A program made the translations under genes and the position numbers. Of a DNA stretch of 64,000 nucleotides, positions 50,887 through 60,676 are shown in pieces. The stretch spans positions 1-64,000 of the forward strand of contig JBGCDE010000017.1 in NCBI GenBank assembly GCA_045105115.1, in the 5' to 3' direction. Source of the stretch: JAUIET01 sp045105115. Lineage in GTDB: Bacteria > Pseudomonadota > Gammaproteobacteria > Pseudomonadales > JAUIET01. The stretch's first letter is position 1. Every line of letters starts with the position of its first letter. The notes beneath the pieces were generated by a model. The model was not told the origin of the DNA. It saw nothing but the letters and a program-made list of their open reading frames with translations, and did no database searches.

Positions 50887-52233
50887 ATGGCACAAACCAC
50901 CATTGAAGAATCGTTTAGCCGCGAAAACAAACCAGACATTTTGGCACGCACGCCCGAGCGCGCGCAGCTTGATAAAACCCGTTATACATCATCCGAATTT
51001 CTTGAGAGAGAGTGGGACTCTGTATGGAGCAGAGCCTGGTTATTTGCAGGTCTACTCAGTGATCTTGCTGAAAACGGCGACTACTTTGTTTACGAAGTCG
51101 GACGCGAATCGATTGTGGTGTTGCGCGATGATAAAGAACAGCTTCGGGCGTTTTATAACGTATGCCAGCATCGAGGAAATCGACTGCTCACTAATGAGTG
51201 CGGGTCGCTAAAACGTTTTACCTGTCCCTACCATGGCTGGAGCTATGAGCTTAGTGGTGAATTGAAAGAGGTACCTGACGCCGAACGGTTTTGCCCGGCC
51301 ATAGATCCGCAAGAACGCTCTTTGAAACCCGTTCTGTTGGAACAATGGGCTGGCATGATATGGTTGAACCTTGATCCGAACGCAGATCCACTTGATGAAT
51401 TTCTTGGCCAGATCAAGGAACAGTTGGAGCCCTATCATTTTGAGAAAATGGTGTTGAGCGAACACCAAACAGTCTCGATTGATGCGAATTGGAAAACTGT
51501 TCGCGATAATTTTCTTGAGCAATACCACGTCGATTTTATACACCCACAGCATGCGAGCTTCGTAGACTGCTGCAATTCAACAAACTTGCTTTGGCCTCTT
51601 GGACACTCAGCCAGCAAGGTTGAAGGGTTTGTTACTAACTCGAGGTATCCCATTCCTGAGACAACACCACCTCATCTTGTGCCCGCATTACAGGGTTTGG
51701 GCCTTGACCCAGCTGAGTTCGATGGGCGTATTAATGAGATACGCAACACTGTTCAGTTGCGCAAGAGAGAATTGGGTGCTGACTTTGAAGTAGACTTCAG
51801 TGGCTTAACAGACGACCAGCTAAGCGACGTCTGGCAATTCGATCTTTTCCCGAACACGTTTATGACCATACAGGCCGAAGAATTGTGGATCTTTGGGCCA
51901 CGGCCACATGCCAGCGACGCCAACCGCTGTTACTTTGATAAGCTTACTTTGCAGTTGCCCATTGAAGCCGGGTGCAATAAGCAAGGAATAAGTTTAGCGC
52001 CCGGGCTCACAGTCAGTCGCGAAGATGAGCGACCTGAGCACGACGTATTTACCAGTGCCGATGTTGTTAGCGGCCGTAAAAGTTTAACAATAACGATCGA
52101 CCAAGATATTGAGTATTTACCAGATATGCAGTCGGGACTGCATTCACGTGGATTCGACTGTGCCGTGCTCAATGAAGATGAAGTACGCCTGCAGCACTTT
52201 CACGACTGGCTAGACCACTGGATGAACCAGTAG
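50887..52233 (+). CDS. second Rieske non-heme iron oxygenase, alpha-type subunit
   Basis: 448 residues. The Rieske motif is CQHRGNR plus CPYHGWSYE. The iron-site helix is DNFLEQYHVDFIHPQHA, with conserved His residues, and the late SRPBCC-type part has GPRPHASDANRCYFDK. The protein is only distantly similar to its upstream neighbour, so the two probably act on different steps rather than as subunits of one enzyme. It has the size of ring-hydroxylating alpha subunits that work without a beta subunit. Its gene is followed at 40 bases by an aldehyde dehydrogenase. Confidence 0.86.
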   Translation: MAQTTIEESFSRENKPDILARTPERAQLDKTRYTSSEFLEREWDSVWSRAWLFAGLLSDLAENGDYFVYEVGRESIVVLRDDKEQLRAFYNVCQHRGNRLLTNECGSLKRFTCPYHGWSYELSGELKEVPDAERFCPAIDPQERSLKPVLLEQWAGMIWLNLDPNADPLDEFLGQIKEQLEPYHFEKMVLSEHQTVSIDANWKTVRDNFLEQYHVDFIHPQHASFVDCCNSTNLLWPLGHSASKVEGFVTNSRYPIPETTPPHLVPALQGLGLDPAEFDGRINEIRNTVQLRKRELGADFEVDFSGLTDDQLSDVWQFDLFPNTFMTIQAEELWIFGPRPHASDANRCYFDKLTLQLPIEAGCNKQGISLAPGLTVSREDERPEHDVFTSADVVSGRKSLTITIDQDIEYLPDMQSGLHSRGFDCAVLNEDEVRLQHFHDWLDHWMNQ

Positions 52234-52273
52234 CGACATCGAAATAAACTACCCCATTGATAAGGATGAAATT

Positions 52274-53617
52274 ATGAATGCAACCGCCCCAGTATTAACC
52301 AGCGCAGATGTGCAAAGTACTTTTGACATGCAATCAAGCAAGCAGTGGGAACTGCGTAAAAGCACTGTAGAACAGCGAATTGCCAGGTTGCAAAGCCTGA
52401 AGTCGGCGATACAGTCGAAAGAGCAGGCCGTGATGGATGCCTTGTATGCCGACCTTCGAAAAGACGAGGCAGGGGCGCGTACAGAACTTGATGCCTGTTA
52501 TCACGAAATCGACGATGCGATTGCCAATCTGGCCGAATGGACCAAATCAGTGACCGTGCAAACCTCACCACCGTTCGCAGAAGCCAGCGCCAAAATGGTG
52601 TATGAAGCGCGCGGTATTATTCTAATTTTTGGCCCATGGAATTTTCCATTCAGCTTGTTGTTTCAGCCCTTGGTGTCTGCAATTGCTGCGGGTAACTGCG
52701 CCATTTTGAAGCCCAATGAAATGGCGGCACACATCAGCGTGGTCAGCGCTAATATTGTCCGTGAAACGTTTGACCCTGCTGAAGTGGCGGTGTTTGAAGG
52801 GGGCGTAGACCTAGCCAATGAAATGCTGGCCTTACCCGTGGATCATATCTTCTTCACAGGCAGCCCAGCAGTCGGAAAAATTGTTATGTCAGCCGCAGCC
52901 AAAAACCTGACGTCAGTCACTTTGGAGTTAGGCGGCAAGAACCCTGTAGTGGTTGATAAAAACGCCGACATTCAAGCAGCTGCCGGTAACGTTGCGTTCT
53001 TTCGAAATATGAATAGTGGCCAAGTCTGTTTGTGCCCGGAAAATATATGGGTGCATGAAGACAGCAAAGACGAATTCATTGCGGTGGCGCAAGGTACTTA
53101 TCAAGCCATGTTCTATGAAGACGGCGTTCTGAATAATGACGTACAAGGCAAAATCATAGATGAGCGTAACCTGGCACGTATTAAGGGTTATCTTGATGAT
53201 GCCAAGGAAAAAGGCGCGAACGTAGTCTGTGGTGGTGAAGTAGACCAAAACACCCTATCAGTTCACCCAACTATTCTGACCGGTGTACCAGAGAACGCGA
53301 AAATTCTGGCGGAAGAAGTATTTGGCCCCATTTTGTCTGTGTTTACTTACAGTGATATCAGTGAGGTTTATGAGGCTTTGCACAAGCAACCCAAGCCACT
53401 GGCACTGTATGTATTTTCAAATGACGATGCCTTCGTTGAAGACGTGCTAGCGAACACTAGCTCGGGTGGCGTGACTGTGAATGGCTGCATCATGCATTGC
53501 GCAGAGCCTAATCTGCCGTTTGGTGGTGTTAATAACAGCGGTATGGGGCGGTATCACAGCATTCATGGGTTTAAAGAGCTTTCCCATGAACGAGCTGTGC
53601 TTTCGATGCCTGGCTAA
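52274..53617 (+). CDS. aldehyde dehydrogenase (class 3-like)
   Basis: 447 residues with the NAD-binding FGPWNFPFSLLFQ and FTGSPAVGKIVM motifs, the catalytic Glu in LELGGKN, and the nucleophile Cys in NSGQVCLCPENI. Its length matches the shorter class 3 or coniferyl-aldehyde type. It would oxidise an aldehyde released by the Rieske oxygenases or an upstream step (inference). The C-terminus has no membrane anchor. It is the last gene of the plus-strand oxygenase group; the next 252 bases have no supported gene. Confidence 0.88.
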   Translation: MNATAPVLTSADVQSTFDMQSSKQWELRKSTVEQRIARLQSLKSAIQSKEQAVMDALYADLRKDEAGARTELDACYHEIDDAIANLAEWTKSVTVQTSPPFAEASAKMVYEARGIILIFGPWNFPFSLLFQPLVSAIAAGNCAILKPNEMAAHISVVSANIVRETFDPAEVAVFEGGVDLANEMLALPVDHIFFTGSPAVGKIVMSAAAKNLTSVTLELGGKNPVVVDKNADIQAAAGNVAFFRNMNSGQVCLCPENIWVHEDSKDEFIAVAQGTYQAMFYEDGVLNNDVQGKIIDERNLARIKGYLDDAKEKGANVVCGGEVDQNTLSVHPTILTGVPENAKILAEEVFGPILSVFTYSDISEVYEALHKQPKPLALYVFSNDDAFVEDVLANTSSGGVTVNGCIMHCAEPNLPFGGVNNSGMGRYHSIHGFKELSHERAVLSMPG

Positions 53618-53869
53618 TTAACAGCGTAATCGCTGGCTGCGTGCAGGTATGCACACCGGCCGAACTTACTTGCAGGCAGCTGATAGCTGTTCATTCTGGT
53701 ATTATGTGAGGCTGGCGCGGTCAGCGCTAGCTTTGCGGGTACTCTTCGTAAATATGATGCGTAACTACTCTGCCTTTATCTCGCAGATACCGACCCACTA
53801 TTGCATTAGCAACGTCATTTTCTGGAACGAATTTTGATCGATTTTCGCAATTCTATTCTTTCACCTCGT

Positions 53870-54961
53870 ATGTATAGACGGTTCGCTTTTTTTCTATTGG
53901 TGACCGTATTAGTAGCCTGTCAAAAGGCAGACGACACGGTGGGAAATTCTGCTGCGGGGAAGAATGCGATTCAGGCTATCTCTGTAACAGTTGCAGAAGC
54001 GCAGAGCCGTGTGCTGAACGAACCAATAAGCGTAACAGGCGTTCTTGAAGCGTTTAAAAAGGCAACCGTAGCCGCTGAAGTAACGGGTCAAATTCTCCAA
54101 CGACATGTGGAAGCGGGTGATACCGTCAGCAAGGGTGATGCTCTGGTGACTATCGATCCCACACTGTTGCGCCAGCGTCATCGCGAAATGCAGGCCAATG
54201 TGGCGTCACGCAAGGTGGCAGTTGCCTCAGCTCAAAACGAATTAAAGCGCGGCAGAGACCTGGTCGAGAAAGCCTTCATTAGCAAAGACGAGCTCGAGAA
54301 CCTGGAGTTTGCTGTGCAAAATGCCCAAGCACAATTGCAGGCCGCATTGGCAGCCAGAGCCTCAGCAAGTGAGTCACTCAGTGACACTAAGGTATCTGCA
54401 CCATTCGACGGGCTTGTTGAAGGCATTCATGTTCAGCAAGGCGATTACATAAACCCTGGCAACCCTATTGCAACCGTCGCTGATTTTGCTCGTATGCGTG
54501 TCAGGGCAGGTGTTACTGCTGCGCAGGCACAGCAATTTGTTATTGGCGCGGAATCGCGTTTAGCCATTGAAGATGCTTATGGTGCCGAATATTTAGGTAA
54601 GGTGCACAGTGTCGGCCGCATTGCTGATTCGGCAACCGGTGCATACCCAATGGAAATATGGCTGGATGGCGAGCAGGTAAACACCTTGCGCGACGGTATG
54701 GTTGCAAACATCACGGTCAATGAAACAACTGAACAAGAAGTGCTTATGGTGCCTTCAGCCGCTGTGTTCAGGCGCGATGGTGCACACAGGGTATTCGTTA
54801 TAGTAGAAGCGGAAGCGGGTACGCAGGCGCTTCTACGATCGATAAGAGCCGGCAGACGTACGAAACAGTTCACGCAGGTAGTGTCTGGACTGAGCGCAGG
54901 TGAGCAGGTTGTAGTTGATGGTCAGTTCGCTCTTCGCGACGGCGCCAGCGTCACGTTTTAA
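53870..54961 (+). CDS. RND efflux periplasmic adaptor (membrane fusion protein), lipoprotein
   Basis: About 364 residues. The start MYRRFAFFLLVTVLVACQK has a lipoprotein box (LVAC) with the lipid-carrying Cys. The lipoyl-like hairpin (AAEVTGQILQRHVEAGDTV) and coiled-coil region are flanked by the usual beta-barrel parts (VSAPFDGLVEGIHVQQGDYINPG). It links an inner membrane RND pump to an outer membrane channel. A TTG 12 codons upstream opens a longer frame, but the ATG at 53870 gives the lipoprotein signal. Its stop codon overlaps the RND gene start by one base. No outer membrane channel gene is next to it. Confidence 0.88.
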   Translation: MYRRFAFFLLVTVLVACQKADDTVGNSAAGKNAIQAISVTVAEAQSRVLNEPISVTGVLEAFKKATVAAEVTGQILQRHVEAGDTVSKGDALVTIDPTLLRQRHREMQANVASRKVAVASAQNELKRGRDLVEKAFISKDELENLEFAVQNAQAQLQAALAARASASESLSDTKVSAPFDGLVEGIHVQQGDYINPGNPIATVADFARMRVRAGVTAAQAQQFVIGAESRLAIEDAYGAEYLGKVHSVGRIADSATGAYPMEIWLDGEQVNTLRDGMVANITVNETTEQEVLMVPSAAVFRRDGAHRVFVIVEAEAGTQALLRSIRAGRRTKQFTQVVSGLSAGEQVVVDGQFALRDGASVTF

Positions 54962-57900
54962 TGCGCCAAATCGTTGCCTTTTTTATCGAGAGACACTTGC
55001 TGGTCAATATCATGGCCTTTGCGATGGTCGGTCTGGGTTTGTTGGCAACAACAAATCTTAAGCGCGAATACTTACCAAGTTTTGAAACGCCGATAATCTG
55101 GCTGACCGCCAGGCTGCCGGGTGCGTCCGCGCAAGATATTGAAACCAAGATAGCCATTCCTATTCAAGAGGCCTTGGAAGAAGTTGAAGGCATTGATGAC
55201 TATTACACTGTAGTTTCCGACAACACCTCATTTACTACGGTTGAGCTTTACGAAGACTTCGAGTCACCGGAGTTAATAGAGGCTGAAAAAGAAATTCGCG
55301 ACGCTATTGATGCGATCACTGACTTTCCGCCAGAAATGGATGAAGAGCCAGGTATCAAGCGGCTTAATCCAGCCCGCGAAATTGTGATTGAGCTTGCTAT
55401 ACAAGGATCAATGCAGGAGCTTGTTGGTATTGCCGAAACGCTTGAAGAGAGAATTGAGGCTCAGGACACAATTTCAAAGGTTGATATTGTTGGCCTGCAA
55501 GATCCGGAAGTGCGCATTCTGGTAGACCCGGTTAAGGCCATAGCACATGACGTCAGTCTTGATAGCATTGTGGCTGCTATCGATAAACGCAATGTTTCCA
55601 GCACGGGTGGTTTTATAGAGAACGCTGAAGAGCAACGCCAGGTTGTTATGTGGAGTCGCTTTGATCGGCCTGAGGAGGTTGCGGACACTATTTTGAAAAC
55701 CAGCGCGACTGGCGGGGTATTACGAATACGCGATATTGCCAGGGTGGAGGCGGCGCGCGAAGACGGTAACCTTATTGTTCGCAACAATGGTGAACGCGGT
55801 CTGACCCTAGCGGTGCGAAAACGCGCTCAGGCCGACATTATTGATGCCACGGATGATGTTAAAGCGGTGGTAGAAAATGCCGACATCCTTGAGGGTGTCG
55901 ATTATCTTCTGGTTAACGACGAATCGTACATTGTCAGTAATCGCTTAATACTGATTGCCAACAATGGCCTCATGGGCATTGTGCTGGTTGCTGTGGTATT
56001 GATTTACTTTGTTCGCTTACAACCAGCTATCTGGATAATGCTGGGTATTCCTATCGTTTTCCTCGGTTCACTTGCCTTGTTTGGGCAAACTGGAATGTCG
56101 CTAAATATGATGTCCTTGGGTGGCTTCGTGATTGTGTTGGGCATGGTAGTTGATGACGCGGTTGTTGTGTCTGAAAGAATCGCATTTAAGCAGGCCCAGG
56201 GCGTAGACTCTAAAAGTGCAGCAATAGAAGGAACGCTGGAAATGATGCCTGCCGTTGTTGCGGCGTCGCTCACCACGATACTTGCATTCAGTCCAATGCT
56301 GGCCATTGGCGGCATACCAGGCAAGATTTCCTGGCAAATTCCGGCGGTTGTTGTGTTGGCGCTATTGGTTTCTGTGTTCGAATCTTTCTTTGTTCTACCA
56401 GCGCACATGTCTTCAGTAAAAGCGGGCAGTCAGCTAGAGAAACGAAAATTGCTGAAGGCGCTGGAGCATCGTTACGAAATTGTGCTGAGCTGGGCGCTGC
56501 AGCACAGGCTGATTATCATTTTGACAAGTGTTACCTTGTTCCTGGTGATCATGATCGTCATTCGACCATTGATCCCGTTTACTTTGTTCCCTCAGGACGA
56601 CGCGGACCGTCTTTATGTCAAATTGAGTGCGCCTATGGGCACACCATTGGAACAAACCGAAGCGATGGTGGCTGGCATCGAGCGCCAGATAATGTCAATT
56701 ACAGAAGATGATCTTGAGTTGGTGAGTTCACGTATTGGTCATCAAAACGATAAGCAAGCAGATAAAAACAGAGGTGAAGCCAGTAATGAAGCCTTGATGA
56801 TTCTGCAGTTCGAACAAACGGATCGTCGTTATACCAATGCGGAGTGGATTCAGGTTATCCACAAAAACCTGAAGCTACCCGAATCGATTAGAGCGGTCTA
56901 TTTGTCGGAATATTTTGGTCCACCTACAGACCAGCCGGTCACGTTACACGTTCTGTCTAATGAAGATTCTATGCGCCGCGGTGTTGCAATGGAGGTTGCC
57001 AATTATTTGCGAAACATTCCGGGTGTCATTGAGATAGATATTGATGAGCGACCCGGCACGCCACAGATTGATTTGGAACTTGACTACGAAAAACTGGCGT
57101 TGCGTGGCCTTGACGCTGCGACGGTTGGTCGAGCACTGAGTATCGCGTTTTACGGTGTGGAAGCAAGTGAACATCGAACTCTCGATGACGTAACCAAGTT
57201 GCGAGTGCAATTTGACGCAGCAGGTAGAGCTGATGTGTCAGGCATTCTTGATGTACCTGTTCGATCCAGCGACGGACGCAATATACCACTGCGGGACGTG
57301 GTCACTGCGGTGGAAAGACCTGCACTAACCCGTATTTATCATAGAAATGGTTACCGTTCTTCTACATTACGTGCAAGCTTTACACCCGAAAGTGGTCTCA
57401 CTGCCTTGCCGTTTGCTGAGCGTATGGAAAAAGAAGTGCTTGCCCGTTATAGGGACATTCCCGGTCTGATCCTTGAAATAGACGGGGAAGCGGTTAGTAC
57501 GCAAGACACAGCTGATAGCATGAGTAAGGCCGCACTTATTGCGGTCAGCGGCATAGCACTGGTCGTTTGGTTAATGCTGGGCTCGATTATTGAAGCTTTG
57601 TTTATTTTGATAGTGATTCCCTTTGCGGTTGCCGGCGTAATCTTCACCTTTTTTGTGCACGGCATGACTCTATCTATGTTCGCTATTTTGGGCTCCATCG
57701 GGCTGGCTGGTGTCGTGGTAAATGGCGCTATCGTTATGGTCGACGCAGTTCACCGGCGATTGAATGCAAAAAATGTGCAACGTGGTGATGATGAAGAAGA
57801 TGCCATCATTATCGAAACGGTGGTTGAGAGGTTGCGCCCGATATTAGTGACAACGCTGACTACCTTGGGTGGAGTATTGCCTACCGCTTACGGCCTGGGT

Positions 57901-58068
57901 GGCTATGACCCCATGCTCAGCCCGATGTCTATGGCCATAGGTTGGGGATTGGTGTTCTCAACATTTGTAACACTGTTTGTAGTGCCTGTTCTCTATTCGT
58001 TCGCAAGAGACGTTAACCATAAGCTGTCATCATTTTCTCCGGCTCTTCGAGTTGGTCAAAAACACTAG
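54961..58068 (+). CDS. RND efflux pump, inner membrane transporter
   Basis: 1035 residues, the usual length of hydrophobe/amphiphile RND pumps. It has an N-terminal helix, two large periplasmic loops and twelve membrane helices. The Asp pair for proton relay is in GMVVDDAVVVSERIAF, and the second half has TLTTLGGVLPTAYGLGG. Substrates may include detergents, bile-like compounds or drugs. It is the partner of the adaptor lipoprotein directly upstream. A thiolase-like gene begins 15 bases after it, so pump and metabolic genes may be on one transcript. Confidence 0.92.
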   Translation: MRQIVAFFIERHLLVNIMAFAMVGLGLLATTNLKREYLPSFETPIIWLTARLPGASAQDIETKIAIPIQEALEEVEGIDDYYTVVSDNTSFTTVELYEDFESPELIEAEKEIRDAIDAITDFPPEMDEEPGIKRLNPAREIVIELAIQGSMQELVGIAETLEERIEAQDTISKVDIVGLQDPEVRILVDPVKAIAHDVSLDSIVAAIDKRNVSSTGGFIENAEEQRQVVMWSRFDRPEEVADTILKTSATGGVLRIRDIARVEAAREDGNLIVRNNGERGLTLAVRKRAQADIIDATDDVKAVVENADILEGVDYLLVNDESYIVSNRLILIANNGLMGIVLVAVVLIYFVRLQPAIWIMLGIPIVFLGSLALFGQTGMSLNMMSLGGFVIVLGMVVDDAVVVSERIAFKQAQGVDSKSAAIEGTLEMMPAVVAASLTTILAFSPMLAIGGIPGKISWQIPAVVVLALLVSVFESFFVLPAHMSSVKAGSQLEKRKLLKALEHRYEIVLSWALQHRLIIILTSVTLFLVIMIVIRPLIPFTLFPQDDADRLYVKLSAPMGTPLEQTEAMVAGIERQIMSITEDDLELVSSRIGHQNDKQADKNRGEASNEALMILQFEQTDRRYTNAEWIQVIHKNLKLPESIRAVYLSEYFGPPTDQPVTLHVLSNEDSMRRGVAMEVANYLRNIPGVIEIDIDERPGTPQIDLELDYEKLALRGLDAATVGRALSIAFYGVEASEHRTLDDVTKLRVQFDAAGRADVSGILDVPVRSSDGRNIPLRDVVTAVERPALTRIYHRNGYRSSTLRASFTPESGLTALPFAERMEKEVLARYRDIPGLILEIDGEAVSTQDTADSMSKAALIAVSGIALVVWLMLGSIIEALFILIVIPFAVAGVIFTFFVHGMTLSMFAILGSIGLAGVVVNGAIVMVDAVHRRLNAKNVQRGDDEEDAIIIETVVERLRPILVTTLTTLGGVLPTAYGLGGYDPMLSPMSMAIGWGLVFSTFVTLFVVPVLYSFARDVNHKLSSFSPALRVGQKH

Positions 58069-58083
58069 GAAAACCTGAACCGC

Positions 58084-59619
58084 ATGATTCACGAGAGCAC
58101 ACCCGTATTGATAGGATGTGGCCAGACCACAGACAAGCGTCCACCGGAAGAAGGCAGCACTGCCATTGAGCTAATGGTTGAAGTTGCCCGAAAAGCGGCT
58201 GCCGATGCTGGGCCAGCGGATGCCTTGCTCAATAGTATTGATGCCCTGGTAGCTCTTGGACTGACGGTAGATGCGCCTGAGGCGGCCAGCGGTGCCAGCG
58301 GTATGGTGCGAAACGTTCCGCATGCTGTCAGCAAGGCGTTGGGTATTAATCCAAAAGAACAACGTTATACACGTACTGGTGGAAACACGCCGCAAATGCT
58401 GGTGAATAGCTACGCCGAGCAAATTGCCAAGGGTGAAAGCTCATCCGTGTTGATAGTGGGTGCGGAAGCATTGAATACTATGTTGTCGCGACTCAAGCAT
58501 GGATTGGATCTTGATGCCTGGATGGACAACAGTGGCAGCGAGCCGGATATGCTCGGTAATGATCGCGCTGCAGCCAGCGATCATGAAATGCAATACTCGA
58601 TACAAACGCCGTCTGTGAGCTACCCACTGTTTGAGAACGCTTTGCGAGCGAAGTATGGCTTGAGCCTGCAAGCCCACCAGCAAAAACTTGGTGAGTTGTA
58701 TCACCGTTTTAACGCGGTAGCCGCTGAGAACCCGCTGTCCTGGTTTCCAACGGCGAGAACGGCGGAAGAAATATCTACCGTGAGCGAAAGCAATCGCTAT
58801 GTTGGCTTTCCATACACCAAGTATTTGAACTCGGTGATTCAGGTCAATATGGGGGCGGCATTGATTATGACGTCGGTTGGCAAAGCCAGAGAGTTGGGTG
58901 TTGCCGAAGACAGAATGGTTTACCTGCACGGTTGTGCTGATGCCAATGACATTTGGAATGTGAGTGATAGAGCGAATTACCATTCCTCGCCAGCAATTCG
59001 AATGATGGGTCAGCAAGCTTTTAGCATGTCGGGCAAAACCATTGATGACATGGATTACTTTGATATTTACAGCTGCTTCCCCTCTGCGGTACAAATTGCT
59101 TGTGACGAATTGGGCTTAGCGCATGATGATGCTAGAGGCTTAACGCTGACGGGCGGATTACCCTATTTCGGCGGTCCGGGAAATAACTATGTGACGCATT
59201 CGATAGCCACCATGATGGATGCGTTGCGTGCAAAGCCGGGGAAGTACGGATTGCTGAATGCCAATGGATGGTTTATTACCAAACATTCCTTAGGTATCTA
59301 TTCAACCGAGCCCGTGGAAGGTGAATGGCAGAGAGAGAGCCCCGCTAGTTACCAGCAAGCCGTGTTGGACGTACCGCACCCAGCCTTTACCGAAACGCCG
59401 AACGGTACAGCTGTCGTGGAAACCTACACAGTGTTACATGGCCGGCAAGGTGTAGAGCGTGGATTAGTCGTTGGCTTGCTGGAAGATGGCACTCGTTTTA
59501 TTGCAGAAACACCGGATGACAGTGAAACCTTGCACGCCATGATGCAGCAGGAAATGATCGGAGTGTCTGGAACAGTGGAATCAGAGAGTGAAAAAAATCT
59601 GTTTAAACCAGACCTATAA
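58084..59619 (+). CDS. thiolase-like protein (acetyl-CoA acetyltransferase annotation group)
   Basis: 511 residues with the thiolase fold, but the usual nucleophilic Cys is not at the expected place: the segment there is RYTRTGGNTPQML. A later Cys is in FDIYSCFPSAVQIACDELG. The GGP-type motif near the end is PYFGGPGNNYVTHS. Many proteins of this subgroup are annotated as acetyl-CoA acetyltransferases but may act in other ways, for example in lipid or steroid side-chain degradation. It lies 15 bases after the RND pump gene and overlaps the next gene by 32 bases. The exact reaction is uncertain. Confidence 0.75.
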   Translation: MIHESTPVLIGCGQTTDKRPPEEGSTAIELMVEVARKAAADAGPADALLNSIDALVALGLTVDAPEAASGASGMVRNVPHAVSKALGINPKEQRYTRTGGNTPQMLVNSYAEQIAKGESSSVLIVGAEALNTMLSRLKHGLDLDAWMDNSGSEPDMLGNDRAAASDHEMQYSIQTPSVSYPLFENALRAKYGLSLQAHQQKLGELYHRFNAVAAENPLSWFPTARTAEEISTVSESNRYVGFPYTKYLNSVIQVNMGAALIMTSVGKARELGVAEDRMVYLHGCADANDIWNVSDRANYHSSPAIRMMGQQAFSMSGKTIDDMDYFDIYSCFPSAVQIACDELGLAHDDARGLTLTGGLPYFGGPGNNYVTHSIATMMDALRAKPGKYGLLNANGWFITKHSLGIYSTEPVEGEWQRESPASYQQAVLDVPHPAFTETPNGTAVVETYTVLHGRQGVERGLVVGLLEDGTRFIAETPDDSETLHAMMQQEMIGVSGTVESESEKNLFKPDL

Positions 59620-60676
59620 ACCATACCGCGTTGTTGTAGCACTCGCACTTTGGATTTTGGTCAGTTGTGTACCAACTACCGCGCAGAGCAGTCAGAATTC
59701 GAATCAATGGAATGCTGATACGGTACGGTTTGAAAATTCGCCGCTTACTCCCAACAGCACAGCGGAAGATTCATCGATGAATTCAATGTGGGACTTTTTC
59801 TTTCTGAAAAACGATCGCCGGCCGGAGGAAAAGCTTCCTGAGATGCCGCCCACAAGCCGTGAGCTTGCGACACCAGGCAGCGACCTGCGTTTCATCTGGT
59901 TTGGTCATTCAACAATAATGCTGGATATTGGTGGCAAGCGGGTACTGTTTGATCCTGTCTTTTCGCGCTACGCGTCACCAGTGCCATTTACGGTTGCGAG
60001 GTTTCAGCCGCCCGCTGTTGATCTAGAGGCGATTGGTGATATTGATCTGGTGTTGATTTCACATAATCACTACGACCATCTTGATAAACCAACGATTAAG
60101 CAGCTAAAAAAGCGCCCTGTTAAATTTCTCGTGCCATTGGGCGTTGGCGCTCACCTTGAATCCTGGGGCATTGAAACAAGCCGTATAACCGAGCTGGACT
60201 GGTGGCAATCCATCACAATTGATGGCACGGAATTTACTGCCACACCCGCTCAGCATTTCTCAGGCCGTGGTTTGTTTGATCGAAACAAAACACTGTGGGC
60301 TTCCTGGTCTGTTAACTACGACGGTGAGCGAGTGTTTTTCAGTGGCGACTCCGGTTACGGTCCACACTACAAAGCCATTGGTGATCGGCTTGGGCCATTT
60401 GATCTCACCTTCCTTGAAAATGGCGCGTACAATGAGTCTTGGGCCTTGATCCATCAATTTCCTGAGCAGGCTGTGCAAGCGCATCGCGACTTGCAAGGTG
60501 ACACTATGGTGCCTATTCACTGGGGTATGTTTAACCTTTCCACGCATTCCTGGTATGACCCAATTCAGCGCGTTAACAAAGCGGCTGAGAGTGAGGGTGT
60601 ACGCCTGCTAACGCCGAAACTTGGCCAGTTCGTCGACCCAGGTGCAGCGCTTCCCGCGGAGCGCTGGTGGCCATGA
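59588..60676 (+). CDS. MBL-fold metallo-hydrolase, lipoprotein-like
   Basis: 362 residues. A hydrophobic start with LWILVSCVP suggests a lipoprotein signal. The metallo-beta-lactamase motif is SHNHYDHLD, with further ligands near FSGDSGYGPH and a late His in PIHWGMF. The order and the large C-terminal part are like RomA/UlaG-type or N-acyl-phosphatidylethanolamine phospholipase D-like enzymes. It starts at GTG inside the end of the thiolase-like gene and overlaps the permease gene start (ATGA). The substrate is likely a lipid or phosphoester (inference). Confidence 0.82.
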   Translation: MKKICLNQTYKPYRVVVALALWILVSCVPTTAQSSQNSNQWNADTVRFENSPLTPNSTAEDSSMNSMWDFFFLKNDRRPEEKLPEMPPTSRELATPGSDLRFIWFGHSTIMLDIGGKRVLFDPVFSRYASPVPFTVARFQPPAVDLEAIGDIDLVLISHNHYDHLDKPTIKQLKKRPVKFLVPLGVGAHLESWGIETSRITELDWWQSITIDGTEFTATPAQHFSGRGLFDRNKTLWASWSVNYDGERVFFSGDSGYGPHYKAIGDRLGPFDLTFLENGAYNESWALIHQFPEQAVQAHRDLQGDTMVPIHWGMFNLSTHSWYDPIQRVNKAAESEGVRLLTPKLGQFVDPGAALPAERWWP

